This document shows, in pieces, positions 28,091-37,277 of a stretch of DNA of 64,000 nucleotides. The position numbers and the translations under genes were made by a program. Location: the NCBI RefSeq assembly GCF_003968755.1, contig NZ_RYDL01000001.1, forward strand, positions 186,001 to 250,000, in the 5' to 3' direction. The notes under the pieces are model-generated. The model saw nothing but the letters and a program-made list of their open reading frames with translations. It was not told the origin of the DNA and searched no databases. The stretch's first letter is position 1; each line of letters starts with the position of its first letter. This stretch comes from Flavobacterium sp. RSP15 (lineage in GTDB: Bacteria; Bacteroidota; Bacteroidia; Flavobacteriales; Flavobacteriaceae).

Positions 28091-28138
28091 AGTGTTCAGT
28101 CGCTATGTAGCTTGTCATTCCGACGAAGGAGGAATCTC
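28091..28138. repeat. Two adjacent dispersed-repeat fragments between ilvN and ilvC
   Basis: agtgttcagtcgc at 28091-28103 recurs at 61697-61709, and gtcattccgacgaaggagga at 28113-28132 (continuing atctca) recurs inverted at about 44109-44132. Confidence 0.7.
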
Positions 28139-28197
28139 AATCTTATCAGAATTAATTATTACAAATATTAAATTTTACAATCATTAAACAATAAAAA

Positions 28198-29667
28198 ATG
28201 GCAAATTATTTCAATTCATTACCACTCAGATTACAATTAGAACAATTAGGTGTTTGCGAATTCATGGATCAGTCTGAATTTGTAGACGGAATTAAAGCTT
28301 TAGCAGGAAAAAAAGTAGTCATTGTAGGGTGTGGAGCACAAGGGTTGAACCAAGGGTTGAACATGAGAGATTCTGGTTTGGATATTTCTTATGCTTTACG
28401 CGCCGATGCAATTTCGGAACAAAGAGCTTCGTTTAAAAATGCGTCTGATAATGGATTCAAAGTGGGAACGTATGAAGAATTAATTCCAACAGCTGATTTG
28501 GTATGCAACCTTACACCAGACAAGCAACATACAGCTGTAGTTACGGCAATCATGCCTTTGATGAAAAACGGATCAACGCTTGCTTATTCTCATGGTTTCA
28601 ATATTGTAGAGGAAGGAATGCAAATTCGCAAAGACATCACTGTAATTATGTGTGCACCAAAATGCCCTGGATCAGAAGTACGTGAAGAATACAAGAGAGG
28701 TTTTGGTGTACCCACTTTAATCGCGGTTCACCCCGAAAATGATCCAAACGGAGCTGGTTTTGAACAAGCAAAAGCGTATGCGGTTGCTACTGGTGGTCAC
28801 AAAGCCGGGGTTTTAAACTCTTCATTTGTAGCCGAGGTAAAATCAGATTTAATGGGAGAACAAACCATTCTTTGTGGCATGTTACAAACCGGTTCTATTT
28901 TATGTTTCGATAAAATGGTTGAAAAAGGAATCGAGCCTGCTTATGCTTCAAAATTAATTCAATATGGTTGGGAAACAGTTACAGAAGCTTTAAAGCATGG
29001 TGGAATTACAAATATGATGGATCGTTTGTCTAATCCCGCAAAAATTGAAGCGTATGAATTAGCAGATGAATTAAAAGACATCATGCGTCCGTTGTTTCAA
29101 AAACACATGGACGATATTATCTCTGGCGAATTTTCCAAAAATATGATGATTGACTGGGCTAATGATGATATCAATTTATTGACTTGGAGAGCTGCAACTG
29201 CAGAAACTAACTTCGAAAAAACAGCGCCAACAGCTGCTCATATTTCAGAACAAGAGTATTTTGACAATGGTGTTTTGATGATTGCCATGGTGAAAGCGGG
29301 TGTCGAATTGGCTTTTGAAACCATGACTCAAACAGGAATTATTGAAGAATCAGCGTATTATGAGTCTTTACACGAATTGCCTTTGATTGCTAATACTGTG
29401 GCAAGAAAAAAATTATATGAAATGAACCGAATTATTTCGGATACTGCAGAATATGGTTGTTATTTATTTGATCACGCCTGCAAACCATTGTTGATTAATT
29501 TTATGAAAACGGTAGATACTAATGTGATAGGGAAACCTTTTTCAACTTCAAATGGAGTTGACAATGCGGTTCTTATTGCAGTAAACAAAAGCATTCGTCA
29601 ACATCCAATAGAAGAAGTTGGGGAGTGGTTGAGAGAATCCATGACTGCGATGAAAAAAATTGGATAA
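28198..29667 (+). CDS. ilvC: Ketol-acid reductoisomerase, class II (long form)
   Basis: A 489-residue NADPH-dependent enzyme that isomerises and reduces acetolactate to dihydroxyisovalerate. It has an N-terminal Rossmann domain with [15 protein letters not shown] (from residue about 41) and a duplicated all-helical C-terminal domain, which makes it the class II enterobacterial/plant-like form rather than the 330-residue class I. Mg2+-binding acidic motifs are in [17 protein letters not shown] and in the second repeat near [11 protein letters not shown]. Last gene of the branched-chain operon. Confidence 0.95.
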   Translation: MANYFNSLPLRLQLEQLGVCEFMDQSEFVDGIKALAGKKVVIVGCGAQGLNQGLNMRDSGLDISYALRADAISEQRASFKNASDNGFKVGTYEELIPTADLVCNLTPDKQHTAVVTAIMPLMKNGSTLAYSHGFNIVEEGMQIRKDITVIMCAPKCPGSEVREEYKRGFGVPTLIAVHPENDPNGAGFEQAKAYAVATGGHKAGVLNSSFVAEVKSDLMGEQTILCGMLQTGSILCFDKMVEKGIEPAYASKLIQYGWETVTEALKHGGITNMMDRLSNPAKIEAYELADELKDIMRPLFQKHMDDIISGEFSKNMMIDWANDDINLLTWRAATAETNFEKTAPTAAHISEQEYFDNGVLMIAMVKAGVELAFETMTQTGIIEESAYYESLHELPLIANTVARKKLYEMNRIISDTAEYGCYLFDHACKPLLINFMKTVDTNVIGKPFSTSNGVDNAVLIAVNKSIRQHPIEEVGEWLRESMTAMKKIG

Positions 29668-29791
29668 AAAAATTAGATATTACCACCCAAGAGAGGGTGT
29701 GTTGGGATTAGCGCTATATCATTGGTTTTATAATATTTTGAATTAGTTAAAATTTATTAAAGAAATAGTATGAATATAGTCGCTTCTACAT

Positions 29792-29826
29792 TCACTTAAC
29801 GTCGAGCGAGATTGAACGTTAAGTGA
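29792..29826. repeat. Inverted repeat, 11-bp arms, probable dispersed repeat
   Basis: tcacttaacgt at 29792-29802 pairs exactly with acgttaagtga at 29816-29826, with a 13-base loop. There is no T tail, so a terminator role is unlikely. Confidence 0.75.
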
Positions 29827-30005
29827 GGTAATCCCTAATAATTTATAAAATTGTTAAAGTATAATCGCAATCGATCTTAAATAAATCAATACGAAAATTT
29901 TTTAGTGATTGGTGTTTTATTACAACTATATAGGTTGGTTAGTCATAGTTCAAATAAAATACTATTTGTCGTTGCTAAATTAATTGTTAGGGATTTTTTG
30001 TTGTT

Positions 30006-30043
30006 ACAAAAGGCGGAGGTATTTATATCTTTCCGCTTTTTGT
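30006..30043 (+). terminator. Terminator-like hairpin between ilvC and acs
   Basis: acaaaaggcgga pairs with tccgctttttgt (one G-U), loop of 14 bases, and the stem itself supplies the T-rich end. It is 340 bases after ilvC, so the gene it would serve is unclear. Confidence 0.4.
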
Positions 30044-30195
30044 GTTTTACATATTTCCTCAAAAAAGTAAAAATTAGCCATATTACTAATTAAAAACTAT
30101 TTATATTGAATAATCCATTTTTTTTTCCGGGTATTTATAGTTTAAATAGTATTAGTAATAGACTTAGATTTAATACTTTTATAAAAAATTAAAAC

Positions 30196-32103
30196 ATGAG
30201 CTACTATAAAATTGAAAATTTAGAACAATATTTTAAACATTACAATAAATCAGTTCGTGAACCTCGAAAATTTTGGGGAAAAATAGCAGAGGAAAATTTT
30301 ACGTGGTACCAACAATGGGATAAAGTTGTTGATTTTAATATGGCTGAAGCCGACATAAAATGGTTTACTGAAGCCAAAGTGAATATTGTAAAAAATTGTA
30401 TCGACAGACATCTTGCAAAAAGAGGCGAAAAAACGGCTATTATTTTTGAACCGAATGATCCTTCAGAAGCAGCATTGCATATTACCTATAATGAATTGCA
30501 TCAACGGGTCTGCAAAATGGCAAATGTGTTGCGTGAACAAGGCATAAGTAAAGGAGATCGCGTTTGTATTTATTTACCTATGATCCCAGAATTAGCCGTT
30601 TCAATATTAGCATGTGCCAGAATTGGTGCCATACATTCTGTTGTTTTTGCTGGTTTTTCAGCTTCTGCGGTATCAGCTAGAATTAATGATAGTGAATGTA
30701 AAATGGTTATTACTTCTGATGGCGGATTTCGTGGTAACAAAACAATCGACTTAAAAGTAATTGTTGATGAAGCGTTGGAAAAATGTCCTTGTGTTGAAAA
30801 AGTTTTAGTAGCCAAAAGAATTCATTCAAAGATCAATATGAAAGCAGGTCGTGACCAATGGCTGGAACCACTTTTGGATCAGGCTTCGGATAATAATGTA
30901 GCCGAAATCATGGATGCTGAGGATCCGTTATTTATTTTGTACACTTCTGGTTCAACAGGAAAACCCAAAGGAATGGTTCACACCACTGCAGGGTATATGG
31001 TGTATACTGCCTACACTTTCAAGAATGTATTCAATTATGAAGAAAATGATGTTTTTTGGTGTACCGCTGATATTGGCTGGATTACCGGACATTCCTATAT
31101 TCTTTACGGCCCGTTATTGAACGGAGCTACGACCGTAATTTTCGAAGGCGTTCCGTCTTATCCTGATTTCAGTCGCTTTTGGCAAACCATCGAAAAACAT
31201 AAAGTCACACAATTTTATACCGCTCCAACTGCTATTCGTGCGCTTGCCAAAGAAAATATAGATTTTGTATTAAAGTACCCATTGAAGTCCTTAAAGGTTA
31301 TTGGGTCAGTTGGTGAACCTATAAATGAAGAAGCTTGGCATTGGTACAACAATCATGTTGGAGACAGAAGATGTCCTATTGTAGATACTTGGTGGCAAAC
31401 TGAAACAGGAGGGATTATGTTATCACCTATAGCATTTGTTACCCCAACAAAACCTACCTATGCTACGTTGCCTTTACCCGGAATTCAACCCGTACTAATG
31501 GATGAAAAACGAAATGAAATAGAAGGGAATCAGGTCGTTGGTAGTTTGTGCATCAAATTTCCATGGCCAGGAATTGCCAGAACAATCTGGGGTGATCATC
31601 AGCGCTACAAAGACACCTATTTCTCTGCCTTTCCAGGTAAATTTTTCACAGGAGATGGTGCTTTACGCGACGAAGTTGGGTATTATAGAATCACTGGAAG
31701 AGTAGATGATGTGGTCATTGTTTCCGGTCATAATCTGGGAACAGCACCTATTGAAGATGCTATAAATGAACATCCTGCTGTATCAGAATCAGCTATTGTA
31801 GGTTTTCCTCACGACATTAAAGGGAATGCATTATATGGTTTTGTAATCCTTAAAGAAACCGGAGAAACTAGAAATAAAGAAAACTTAGCCAAAGAGATTA
31901 ATCAGCATATTTCAGATCATATTGGGCCTATTGCCAAGTTAGATAAAATTCAGTTTGTTAACGGTTTACCAAAAACGCGCTCCGGAAAAATCATGAGACG
32001 AATCCTTAGAAAAATTGCAGAAGGAGATTATTCTAATTTTGGAGATATTTCTACCTTATTAAATCCAGAGATTGTAGAAGAAATAAAAGAAGGAAAGTTG
32101 TAA
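30196..32103 (+). CDS. acs: Acetyl-CoA synthetase (AMP-forming)
   Basis: A 635-residue ANL-family enzyme that activates acetate to acetyl-CoA by way of acetyl-AMP. The P-loop-like YTSGSTGKPKGMVHT lies at about 249-263, the adenylate-binding DTWWQTETGG near 400, the FTGDGALRDE hinge region near 495, and the C-terminal SGKIMRRILRK near 596, whose Lys is essential and is the site of regulatory acetylation in this family. The N-terminal ACAS extension (YYKIENLEQYFKHYN) separates it from shorter acyl-CoA ligases. Single gene with a strong terminator. Confidence 0.94.
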   Translation: MSYYKIENLEQYFKHYNKSVREPRKFWGKIAEENFTWYQQWDKVVDFNMAEADIKWFTEAKVNIVKNCIDRHLAKRGEKTAIIFEPNDPSEAALHITYNELHQRVCKMANVLREQGISKGDRVCIYLPMIPELAVSILACARIGAIHSVVFAGFSASAVSARINDSECKMVITSDGGFRGNKTIDLKVIVDEALEKCPCVEKVLVAKRIHSKINMKAGRDQWLEPLLDQASDNNVAEIMDAEDPLFILYTSGSTGKPKGMVHTTAGYMVYTAYTFKNVFNYEENDVFWCTADIGWITGHSYILYGPLLNGATTVIFEGVPSYPDFSRFWQTIEKHKVTQFYTAPTAIRALAKENIDFVLKYPLKSLKVIGSVGEPINEEAWHWYNNHVGDRRCPIVDTWWQTETGGIMLSPIAFVTPTKPTYATLPLPGIQPVLMDEKRNEIEGNQVVGSLCIKFPWPGIARTIWGDHQRYKDTYFSAFPGKFFTGDGALRDEVGYYRITGRVDDVVIVSGHNLGTAPIEDAINEHPAVSESAIVGFPHDIKGNALYGFVILKETGETRNKENLAKEINQHISDHIGPIAKLDKIQFVNGLPKTRSGKIMRRILRKIAEGDYSNFGDISTLLNPEIVEEIKEGKL

Positions 32104-32164
32104 TGTCATTTATGTCAAAATAACAATTAGAACATCCGATTTATTAAATAGCGTCTTTTAATTC

Positions 32165-32202
32165 AAAACCCTTTCAAATTTTAAACTTTGAAAGGGTTTT
32201 TT
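32165..32202 (+). terminator. Rho-independent terminator after acs
   Basis: A perfect 14-bp stem (32165-32178 with 32187-32200), 8-base loop and T-rich 3' arm, 60 bases after the acs stop. Confidence 0.85.
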
Positions 32203-32308
32203 AGTTTAAAATGCAATATGGCAAGAGGTTGAATTTCATTCAAAGAAAATAAAATAGCTGTAAATACTAGTACAAGATGTTAATGTAAACACAATGCGGT
32301 GTCAGTCT

Positions 32309-32339
32309 TTGACTGCTTAGAATAGGTAACCTATCTTTA
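32309..32339 (+). promoter_or_regulatory. Possible promoter of the mscS-like gene
   Basis: TTG at 32309-32311 and TATCTTTA at 32332-32339, 20 bases apart, fit the Bacteroidota TTG / TAnnTTTG layout with one mismatch, about 20 bases before the start codon at 32360. Confidence 0.5.
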
Positions 32340-32359
32340 CCTATAAAGCTAAAATTACT

Positions 32360-33634
32360 ATGATTCAATTTGAAAAAAAATACAACATCGCACTCTGGTT
32401 AGACAAATGGTTTATTGAAGATTTTGGTTTAGATCCAATAGTGGCTTTGTATTTAAAACTTTTGACGCTTATTTTTGTATTGTTTATAATAAGTTTTTTG
32501 TCTTGGTATTTAACGAAAATAATTATAGTTCGTTTTGTGCACAAAATTTTTTTAAAAACAAAAGTAGTTTGGGATGATGTCCTGATAGAAAGAAAAGTTT
32601 TTGAAAAAATAGCCTATTTAGTCCCTGCTTTCATCATTATCATGGTTGCTCCATACATCTTTGGAGATTTTCCAAAAGCAATTGAATATATAATTGTTCT
32701 ATCAAATATCTTTATAATTTTAGTAATAATACGTTCTGTTATTACTGTATTATCAGTCTTTGATGAAATAGTGTCCAATACCTTAATTTTAAAAGACAAA
32801 CCGATTACCAGTTACATTCAGGTACTTAAGATTGTAGTCTATTTTATTGGAGGAATACTAGTTTTATCCATCATGTTAGGCAAAAGTCCTTTCTATTTTC
32901 TTGGGGCAATGGGCGCAATGACAGCTATTTTACTTTTAATTTTTAAAGATACCATTCTGGGGTTTGTTGCCAGTATTCAAATGTCCGTGTATGATATGGT
33001 TCGAATAGGAGACTGGATTTCGATGCCAAAATATGATGCGGACGGCGATGTGATGTCAATCAATTTAAATACTGTAAAAGTTCAAAATTGGGATAAAACG
33101 ATCACTACAATACCCACTTATGCTTTTATCACAGACTCTTTCAAGAACTGGCGTGGTATGAGTGATTCTGGCGGGAGACGAATAAAAAGAGCTATTTATT
33201 TAAAAGTCAGTAGTTTTCAGTTTTGTGATGAAAAAATGCTCTCGCAATTCAAAAAATATAAACTAATTCAAAATTACATCACTCAAAAAGAAAATGAGGT
33301 ACACAAAACTAATTCGGAAATATTGGACAATGAGATCGTTTCAGTAAATATCAGGAGGCTGACTAACATAGGCGTTTTTAGAATCTATGCTGAAAAATAC
33401 ATTACGGCTCATCCCAATATTAATAAAGACATGACCATAATGGTGCGTCAGCTAGAATCTACATCGAAAGGATTACCATTAGAAATTTATTGCTTTAGCG
33501 CAGAAAAAGAATGGCTAAAATACGAGACTATTATATCTGATATTTTTGATCATCTATTTACCATCACTTCTGAATTTGAACTCGAGGTTTTTGAGGAACC
33601 TACAGGAAATGATTTTCGGAATTTCAACCGGTAA
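32360..33634 (+). CDS. MscS-family mechanosensitive channel
   Basis: A 424-residue inner-membrane protein with about five N-terminal helices (near 24-46, 76-92, 98-122, 148-170, 176-198), then the soluble MscS beta domain (FVASIQMSVYDMVRIGDWI near 206-224, VQNWDKTITTIPTYAF near 247). The gating-helix region PFYFLGAMGAMTAILL has the small-residue packing of MscS pores. These channels open on osmotic down-shock. This is the larger YbdG-like type. Single gene; a terminator of acs precedes it. Confidence 0.9.
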   Translation: MIQFEKKYNIALWLDKWFIEDFGLDPIVALYLKLLTLIFVLFIISFLSWYLTKIIIVRFVHKIFLKTKVVWDDVLIERKVFEKIAYLVPAFIIIMVAPYIFGDFPKAIEYIIVLSNIFIILVIIRSVITVLSVFDEIVSNTLILKDKPITSYIQVLKIVVYFIGGILVLSIMLGKSPFYFLGAMGAMTAILLLIFKDTILGFVASIQMSVYDMVRIGDWISMPKYDADGDVMSINLNTVKVQNWDKTITTIPTYAFITDSFKNWRGMSDSGGRRIKRAIYLKVSSFQFCDEKMLSQFKKYKLIQNYITQKENEVHKTNSEILDNEIVSVNIRRLTNIGVFRIYAEKYITAHPNINKDMTIMVRQLESTSKGLPLEIYCFSAEKEWLKYETIISDIFDHLFTITSEFELEVFEEPTGNDFRNFNR

Positions 33635-33762
33635 TTTAATCGGTATTGTTTAAAGCTATTGATTAATCAACCATGTTTTTTTTAATAAAAATTAAATAAT
33701 CAGTCTTTTTTTATCATTTGTTATACCCACAGTAGCAAACAAATCCATAAATTTACTTCCAG

Positions 33763-34893
33763 ATGAAAGATAAACAAGTAGTAATTATTGGTGGTGGGTT
33801 AGCTGGACTGACTTCGGCTATTCATTTATCTAAATTAGGGCTTCAGGTGACGGTTATTGAGAAGAATAGTTATCCAAAACATAAAGTGTGTGGAGAATAC
33901 ATCTCTAATGAAGTGATGCCATATCTTAATTGGTTGGATTTAGATATAGCCCATTTAAAGCCGACACACATTACAAAACTTGAGTTTTCTACTGCAAGAG
34001 GAAAAACAATACAAAGTATTTTACCTCTTGGTGGTTTTGGAATCAGCCGTTTTGTTTTAGACGAATATTTGTATAAAAAGGCTATCGATAACGGGTGTAC
34101 AATACTAAAAGATCAAGTTGAAAATGTTCATTTTGAGCAGGATAAATTTATGATAACCACTACAAATTTAATGGTTTTAGAGTCCCAAATGGTGATTGGT
34201 GCTTTTGGCAAACGTTCTATTATTGACCAAAAAATGAACCGAGAATTTATTCATAAAAAATCACCTTGGCTGGCCGTAAAAGCACATTATTCTGGTAAAT
34301 TTCCAAATGATGTAGTGGGTTTGCATAATTTTAAAGGAGGCTATTGCGGAGTTTCTAAAGTTGAAAACGAAGTGATTAACATGTGTTATCTAGCCGATTA
34401 TAAAACATTTAAGCGGTTTAAAAACATTACTGAATATCAAAATACTATTGTTTCTCAAAACCCACACTTAAAAACCCTTTTTGAAACCAGTACATTATTG
34501 TTTGAAAAACCATTGACCATAAGCCAAATCTCTTTCAAAAAGAAACACGCCGTGGAAAACCATGTTTTAATGATTGGCGATACAGCCGGATTAATTCATC
34601 CTTTGTGCGGAAACGGAATGGCTATGGCAATTCATAGCGCCAAAATCGCATCAGAATTAGTAGTTCAATTTTATAACACCGAGATTAAATCCAGAGCCGA
34701 ATTAGAAAAGCGATACCTGCAAGAATGGAATTTAAATTTTAAGGGAAGACTTAAAATGGGACGGTTTTTATCCAATATTTTACAAAAACAAAAACTTTCA
34801 GCAGTATTGATGCGCATATTAATTATATTTCCATTTTTATTGCCAAAAATTATAAAAAAAACACACGGAAAACCAATCACTCTTCACTCGTAA
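33763..34893 (+). CDS. FAD-dependent oxidoreductase, geranylgeranyl-reductase / aromatic-hydroxylase type
   Basis: A 376-residue flavoprotein with an N-terminal dinucleotide-binding motif (VVIIGGGLAGLTSAIHL, residues about 5-21), the KVCGEYIS segment seen in geranylgeranyl-reductase-like enzymes, and the FAD-contacting MIGDTAGLIHPLCGNGMAMA near 272-291. First gene of the type III PKS cluster and directly abutting the methyltransferase gene. In phenolic-lipid clusters of other bacteria a flavin monooxygenase oxidises the resorcinol ring to a quinone; here either ring hydroxylation or double-bond reduction is possible. I infer tailoring of the PKS product. The C-terminal basic helix may touch the membrane. 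Confidence 0.87.
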   Translation: MKDKQVVIIGGGLAGLTSAIHLSKLGLQVTVIEKNSYPKHKVCGEYISNEVMPYLNWLDLDIAHLKPTHITKLEFSTARGKTIQSILPLGGFGISRFVLDEYLYKKAIDNGCTILKDQVENVHFEQDKFMITTTNLMVLESQMVIGAFGKRSIIDQKMNREFIHKKSPWLAVKAHYSGKFPNDVVGLHNFKGGYCGVSKVENEVINMCYLADYKTFKRFKNITEYQNTIVSQNPHLKTLFETSTLLFEKPLTISQISFKKKHAVENHVLMIGDTAGLIHPLCGNGMAMAIHSAKIASELVVQFYNTEIKSRAELEKRYLQEWNLNFKGRLKMGRFLSNILQKQKLSAVLMRILIIFPFLLPKIIKKTHGKPITLHS

Positions 34894-35604
34894 ATGACAC
34901 TAAATACCAAATATAGAACTGATAAACCGGAAATCATGGATGATTTTGCCATGGAAGGTGAGATTTTACGTGATGCCTTAGATAAAATTGCCCGGATCAA
35001 TCAGCTTTTAGGAGGAAACCAGTTAACTCTAAGAGGAGTACAAGAACTTGTTCAGGATTCCAAATCTAAAGAAATTGTTATTATAGACGTGGGTTGTGGT
35101 AATGGGGATATGTTGCGAACCCTGGCTGATTTTGGTCTTAAAAACAACCTAAATTTCCAGTTAATAGGCATCGATGCTAACAATTTTACAATTTCACATG
35201 CACGACAATTATCAGATAAATATGCTAATATCAGTTATCGCTGCGAAGATATTTTTAATGAATCATTTAATGATCTAAAGTATGATATTGTTTTGTGCAC
35301 TTTGACGTTACATCATTTCAAAGACGATGAGATTATTCGATTATTGAAAGTTCTTTATAACAATACATCCATCGGAATTGTAATAAATGATTTACATCGT
35401 AGCGCCATTGCCTATCGATTATTTCAGGCATTATGTGTTGTATTTCAGTTGAATGCTATGTCACGAGAAGACGGATTAATATCAATTTTAAGAGGTTTTA
35501 AGAAAGAAGAATTGATAGCGTTCTCGAAAAAATTAAATTTTAAAAACTATAAAATTCATTGGAAATGGGCTTTTAGATACCAATGGATAATTTCAAAAAT
35601 ATGA
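34894..35604 (+). CDS. Class I SAM-dependent methyltransferase
   Basis: A 236-residue protein with the SAM-binding motif IIDVGCGNGDMLRTLADFG (from about residue 63), the acidic motif II (LIGIDANNF) and the VLCTLTLHHF post-motif near 130-140. It starts one base after the flavoprotein stop and its stop overlaps the PKS start (ATGA), so these three genes are translationally coupled. By analogy with type III PKS operons having a methyltransferase partner (such as srs of Streptomyces and bps of Bacillus), it probably O- or C-methylates the alkylresorcinol or alkylpyrone (inference). Confidence 0.88.
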   Translation: MTLNTKYRTDKPEIMDDFAMEGEILRDALDKIARINQLLGGNQLTLRGVQELVQDSKSKEIVIIDVGCGNGDMLRTLADFGLKNNLNFQLIGIDANNFTISHARQLSDKYANISYRCEDIFNESFNDLKYDIVLCTLTLHHFKDDEIIRLLKVLYNNTSIGIVINDLHRSAIAYRLFQALCVVFQLNAMSREDGLISILRGFKKEELIAFSKKLNFKNYKIHWKWAFRYQWIISKI

Positions 35605-36653
35605 GTGTAAAAATTAAAACCGTAACCAAACAGCTGCCTAAATATTCCAGAACAACAGCTGAAATAATTCCTTTTTTGGATGCTTGGCTAGTGGGACAAG
35701 ACGAACGATTCATCAGAAAAGTAAAGAAAATTTTTGAAGGTGCAGCTGTAGACAAACGCTATTCCATAATGGATCCGATAGAGGTGTTTACCAAAACTTC
35801 ATTTGAAGAAAGAAATGCTATTTATGTTCGTGAAGTCATTGATTTAGGTGAAAAAGTATTAGCAAAAGCTTTAAAAAAAGCAAATTGGAATCCGCAAGAT
35901 TTAGATTATATCATCACGGTAAGCTGCACCGGAATTATGATTCCGTCGCTCGATGCGTATTTAATCAATACATTGAAGTTGCGTCAGGATATTGTAAGGC
36001 TTCCCGTGACCGAAATGGGTTGTGCCGCCGGAATTTCAGGAATTATTTATGCTAAAAATTTCTTACAGGCCAATCCCGGAAAACGAGCTGCGGTAATTGC
36101 CGTAGAAAGTCCCACGGCTACGTTTCAACTCGATGATTTTTCGATGGCAAATATCGTAAGTGCTGCGATTTTTGGTGATGGTGCCGCTTGCGTTTTACTT
36201 TCCTCGCATGAAGATGACGAAGGTCCTGAGATTATAGCAGAGGAGATGTATCATTTTTATGATAACATCCACATGATGGGTTTTAAACTCACCAATTCTG
36301 GATTGCAGATGGTACTTGATATTGAAGTACCGGAAACGATTGTTTCTCATTTTCCGGATATTATTCATCCTTTTTTAGAAAAAAACAATTTAAAAATGGA
36401 GGATATTGACCATCTTATTTTTCATCCCGGTGGAAAGAAAATTGTGCAAACCGTTGAGGCTTTATTTTCTGGTTTGGGAAAAAATATTGATGATACCAAA
36501 GAGGTTTTGCGCTCCTATGGAAATATGTCCAGCGCCACAGTTTTGTATGTTTTAGAACAAATCATGGATAAGCAGCCTAAAAAAGGAGAAAAAGGATTAA
36601 TGCTGAGTTTTGGACCCGGATTTTCGGCACAACGAATTTTATTGGAGTTTTAG
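35601..36653 (+). CDS. Type III polyketide synthase (chalcone/stilbene-synthase family)
   Basis: A 350-residue thiolase-fold enzyme. The Cys-His-Asn triad of the family is visible: Cys141 in EMGCAAGISG, His275 in IFHPGGKK and Asn308 in SYGNMSSATV. Type III PKSs extend a CoA- or ACP-bound starter with malonyl-CoA and cyclise it to pyrones, resorcinols or chalcone-like products without a carrier protein of their own. I start at 35601 because it forms an ATGA overlap with the methyltransferase stop; an ATG at 35583 would lengthen the overlap. Downstream FabZ, FabF, ACP and PPTase homologues suggest that the starter is a specially made acyl chain. FabH is excluded by the triad (Cys-His-Asn in a plant-like sequence context). 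Confidence 0.93.
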   Translation: MSVKIKTVTKQLPKYSRTTAEIIPFLDAWLVGQDERFIRKVKKIFEGAAVDKRYSIMDPIEVFTKTSFEERNAIYVREVIDLGEKVLAKALKKANWNPQDLDYIITVSCTGIMIPSLDAYLINTLKLRQDIVRLPVTEMGCAAGISGIIYAKNFLQANPGKRAAVIAVESPTATFQLDDFSMANIVSAAIFGDGAACVLLSSHEDDEGPEIIAEEMYHFYDNIHMMGFKLTNSGLQMVLDIEVPETIVSHFPDIIHPFLEKNNLKMEDIDHLIFHPGGKKIVQTVEALFSGLGKNIDDTKEVLRSYGNMSSATVLYVLEQIMDKQPKKGEKGLMLSFGPGFSAQRILLEF

Positions 36654-36679
36654 CTCCCAAATGGGGGAATAGAAAAACT

Positions 36680-37153
36680 ATGAAAAAAGAAGAAATTATA
36701 GCCAAATTACCGTATTCTAAATCCTTTTTGTTTGTGGATGAAATTCTCCAAATCGATGAAAACGGAGTGGAAGGAACCTTTACTTTTGATGAAAATCTTG
36801 ATTTTTACAAAGGTCATTTTAAGGAATTTCCAGTTACTCCAGGTGTAATTTTGATAGAAGTCATGGCGCAAATTGGATTGGTTTGTCTTGGCATTTTTTT
36901 GTTAGATGATTCATTTACTTCTAGTACTTCAATTGCCTTAACATCAAGTGAAATAGAATTTTTAAAACCTGTTTTTCCAAATGAAAAAGTGATCGTAATT
37001 TCAGAAAAAATATATTTTAGATTTGGAAAATTAAAATGTAAGGTCATCATGAAAAACGAAAAAGGAGAAAATGTTTGCACAGGAACAATAGCGGGAATGA
37101 TCCTCACCCCAACCCTCTCCAAAGAAGTGGGACTCAAAACCGAATTAAAATAA
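36680..37153 (+). CDS. FabZ-like hot-dog 3-hydroxyacyl-ACP dehydratase with repeat-derived C-terminus
   Basis: A 157-residue hot-dog protein: FVDEILQIDENGVEGTF at the start and the catalytic region GHFKEFPVTPGVILIEVMAQIG with His46 and Glu60 in the FabZ positions. It should dehydrate 3-hydroxyacyl-ACP made by the cluster's ketosynthase after a ketoreduction supplied from elsewhere. The last 18 or so residues, from ILTPTLSKEVG on, are translated from a dispersed CCCTCTCC-type repeat (37099-37126) and are probably a recent extension. It starts 26 bases after the PKS gene. Confidence 0.87.
   Translation: MKKEEIIAKLPYSKSFLFVDEILQIDENGVEGTFTFDENLDFYKGHFKEFPVTPGVILIEVMAQIGLVCLGIFLLDDSFTSSTSIALTSSEIEFLKPVFPNEKVIVISEKIYFRFGKLKCKVIMKNEKGENVCTGTIAGMILTPTLSKEVGLKTELK
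37099..37126. repeat. Dispersed CCCCAACCCTCTCC-type repeat inside the 3' end of the FabZ-like gene
   Basis: atcctcaccccaaccctctc followed by caaag matches the family seen at 27422-27447. It is in frame with the gene, so its translation has become the C-terminal tail of the protein. Confidence 0.7.
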
Positions 37154-37277
37154 ATTAAGCAATAGTATAATTTGATTCTTTTCAATATTTTGTAACTGTA
37201 ATACTCTATTTGGTAGTATTAAAATTATTATTTTTTTGCCATTGTTATTGAAATTGAATATTATTTAACATTAAAAA

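Larger units (their letters stand above)
29668..30195. other. Intergenic region with two hairpins upstream of acs
   Basis: This 528-base gap holds an inverted repeat at 29792-29826, a T-rich hairpin at 30006-30043, and an unconvincing 62-codon frame (29905-30093) that is read through that hairpin. No tRNA or clear promoter is seen. It must hold the end of the ilv transcript and the promoter of acs. Confidence 0.6.

Noticed and set aside
29905..30093. 62-codon plus-strand frame MIGVLLQLYRL upstream of acs
   Set aside because: It runs through a terminator-like hairpin, has poor composition and no family features; the region reads as intergenic.
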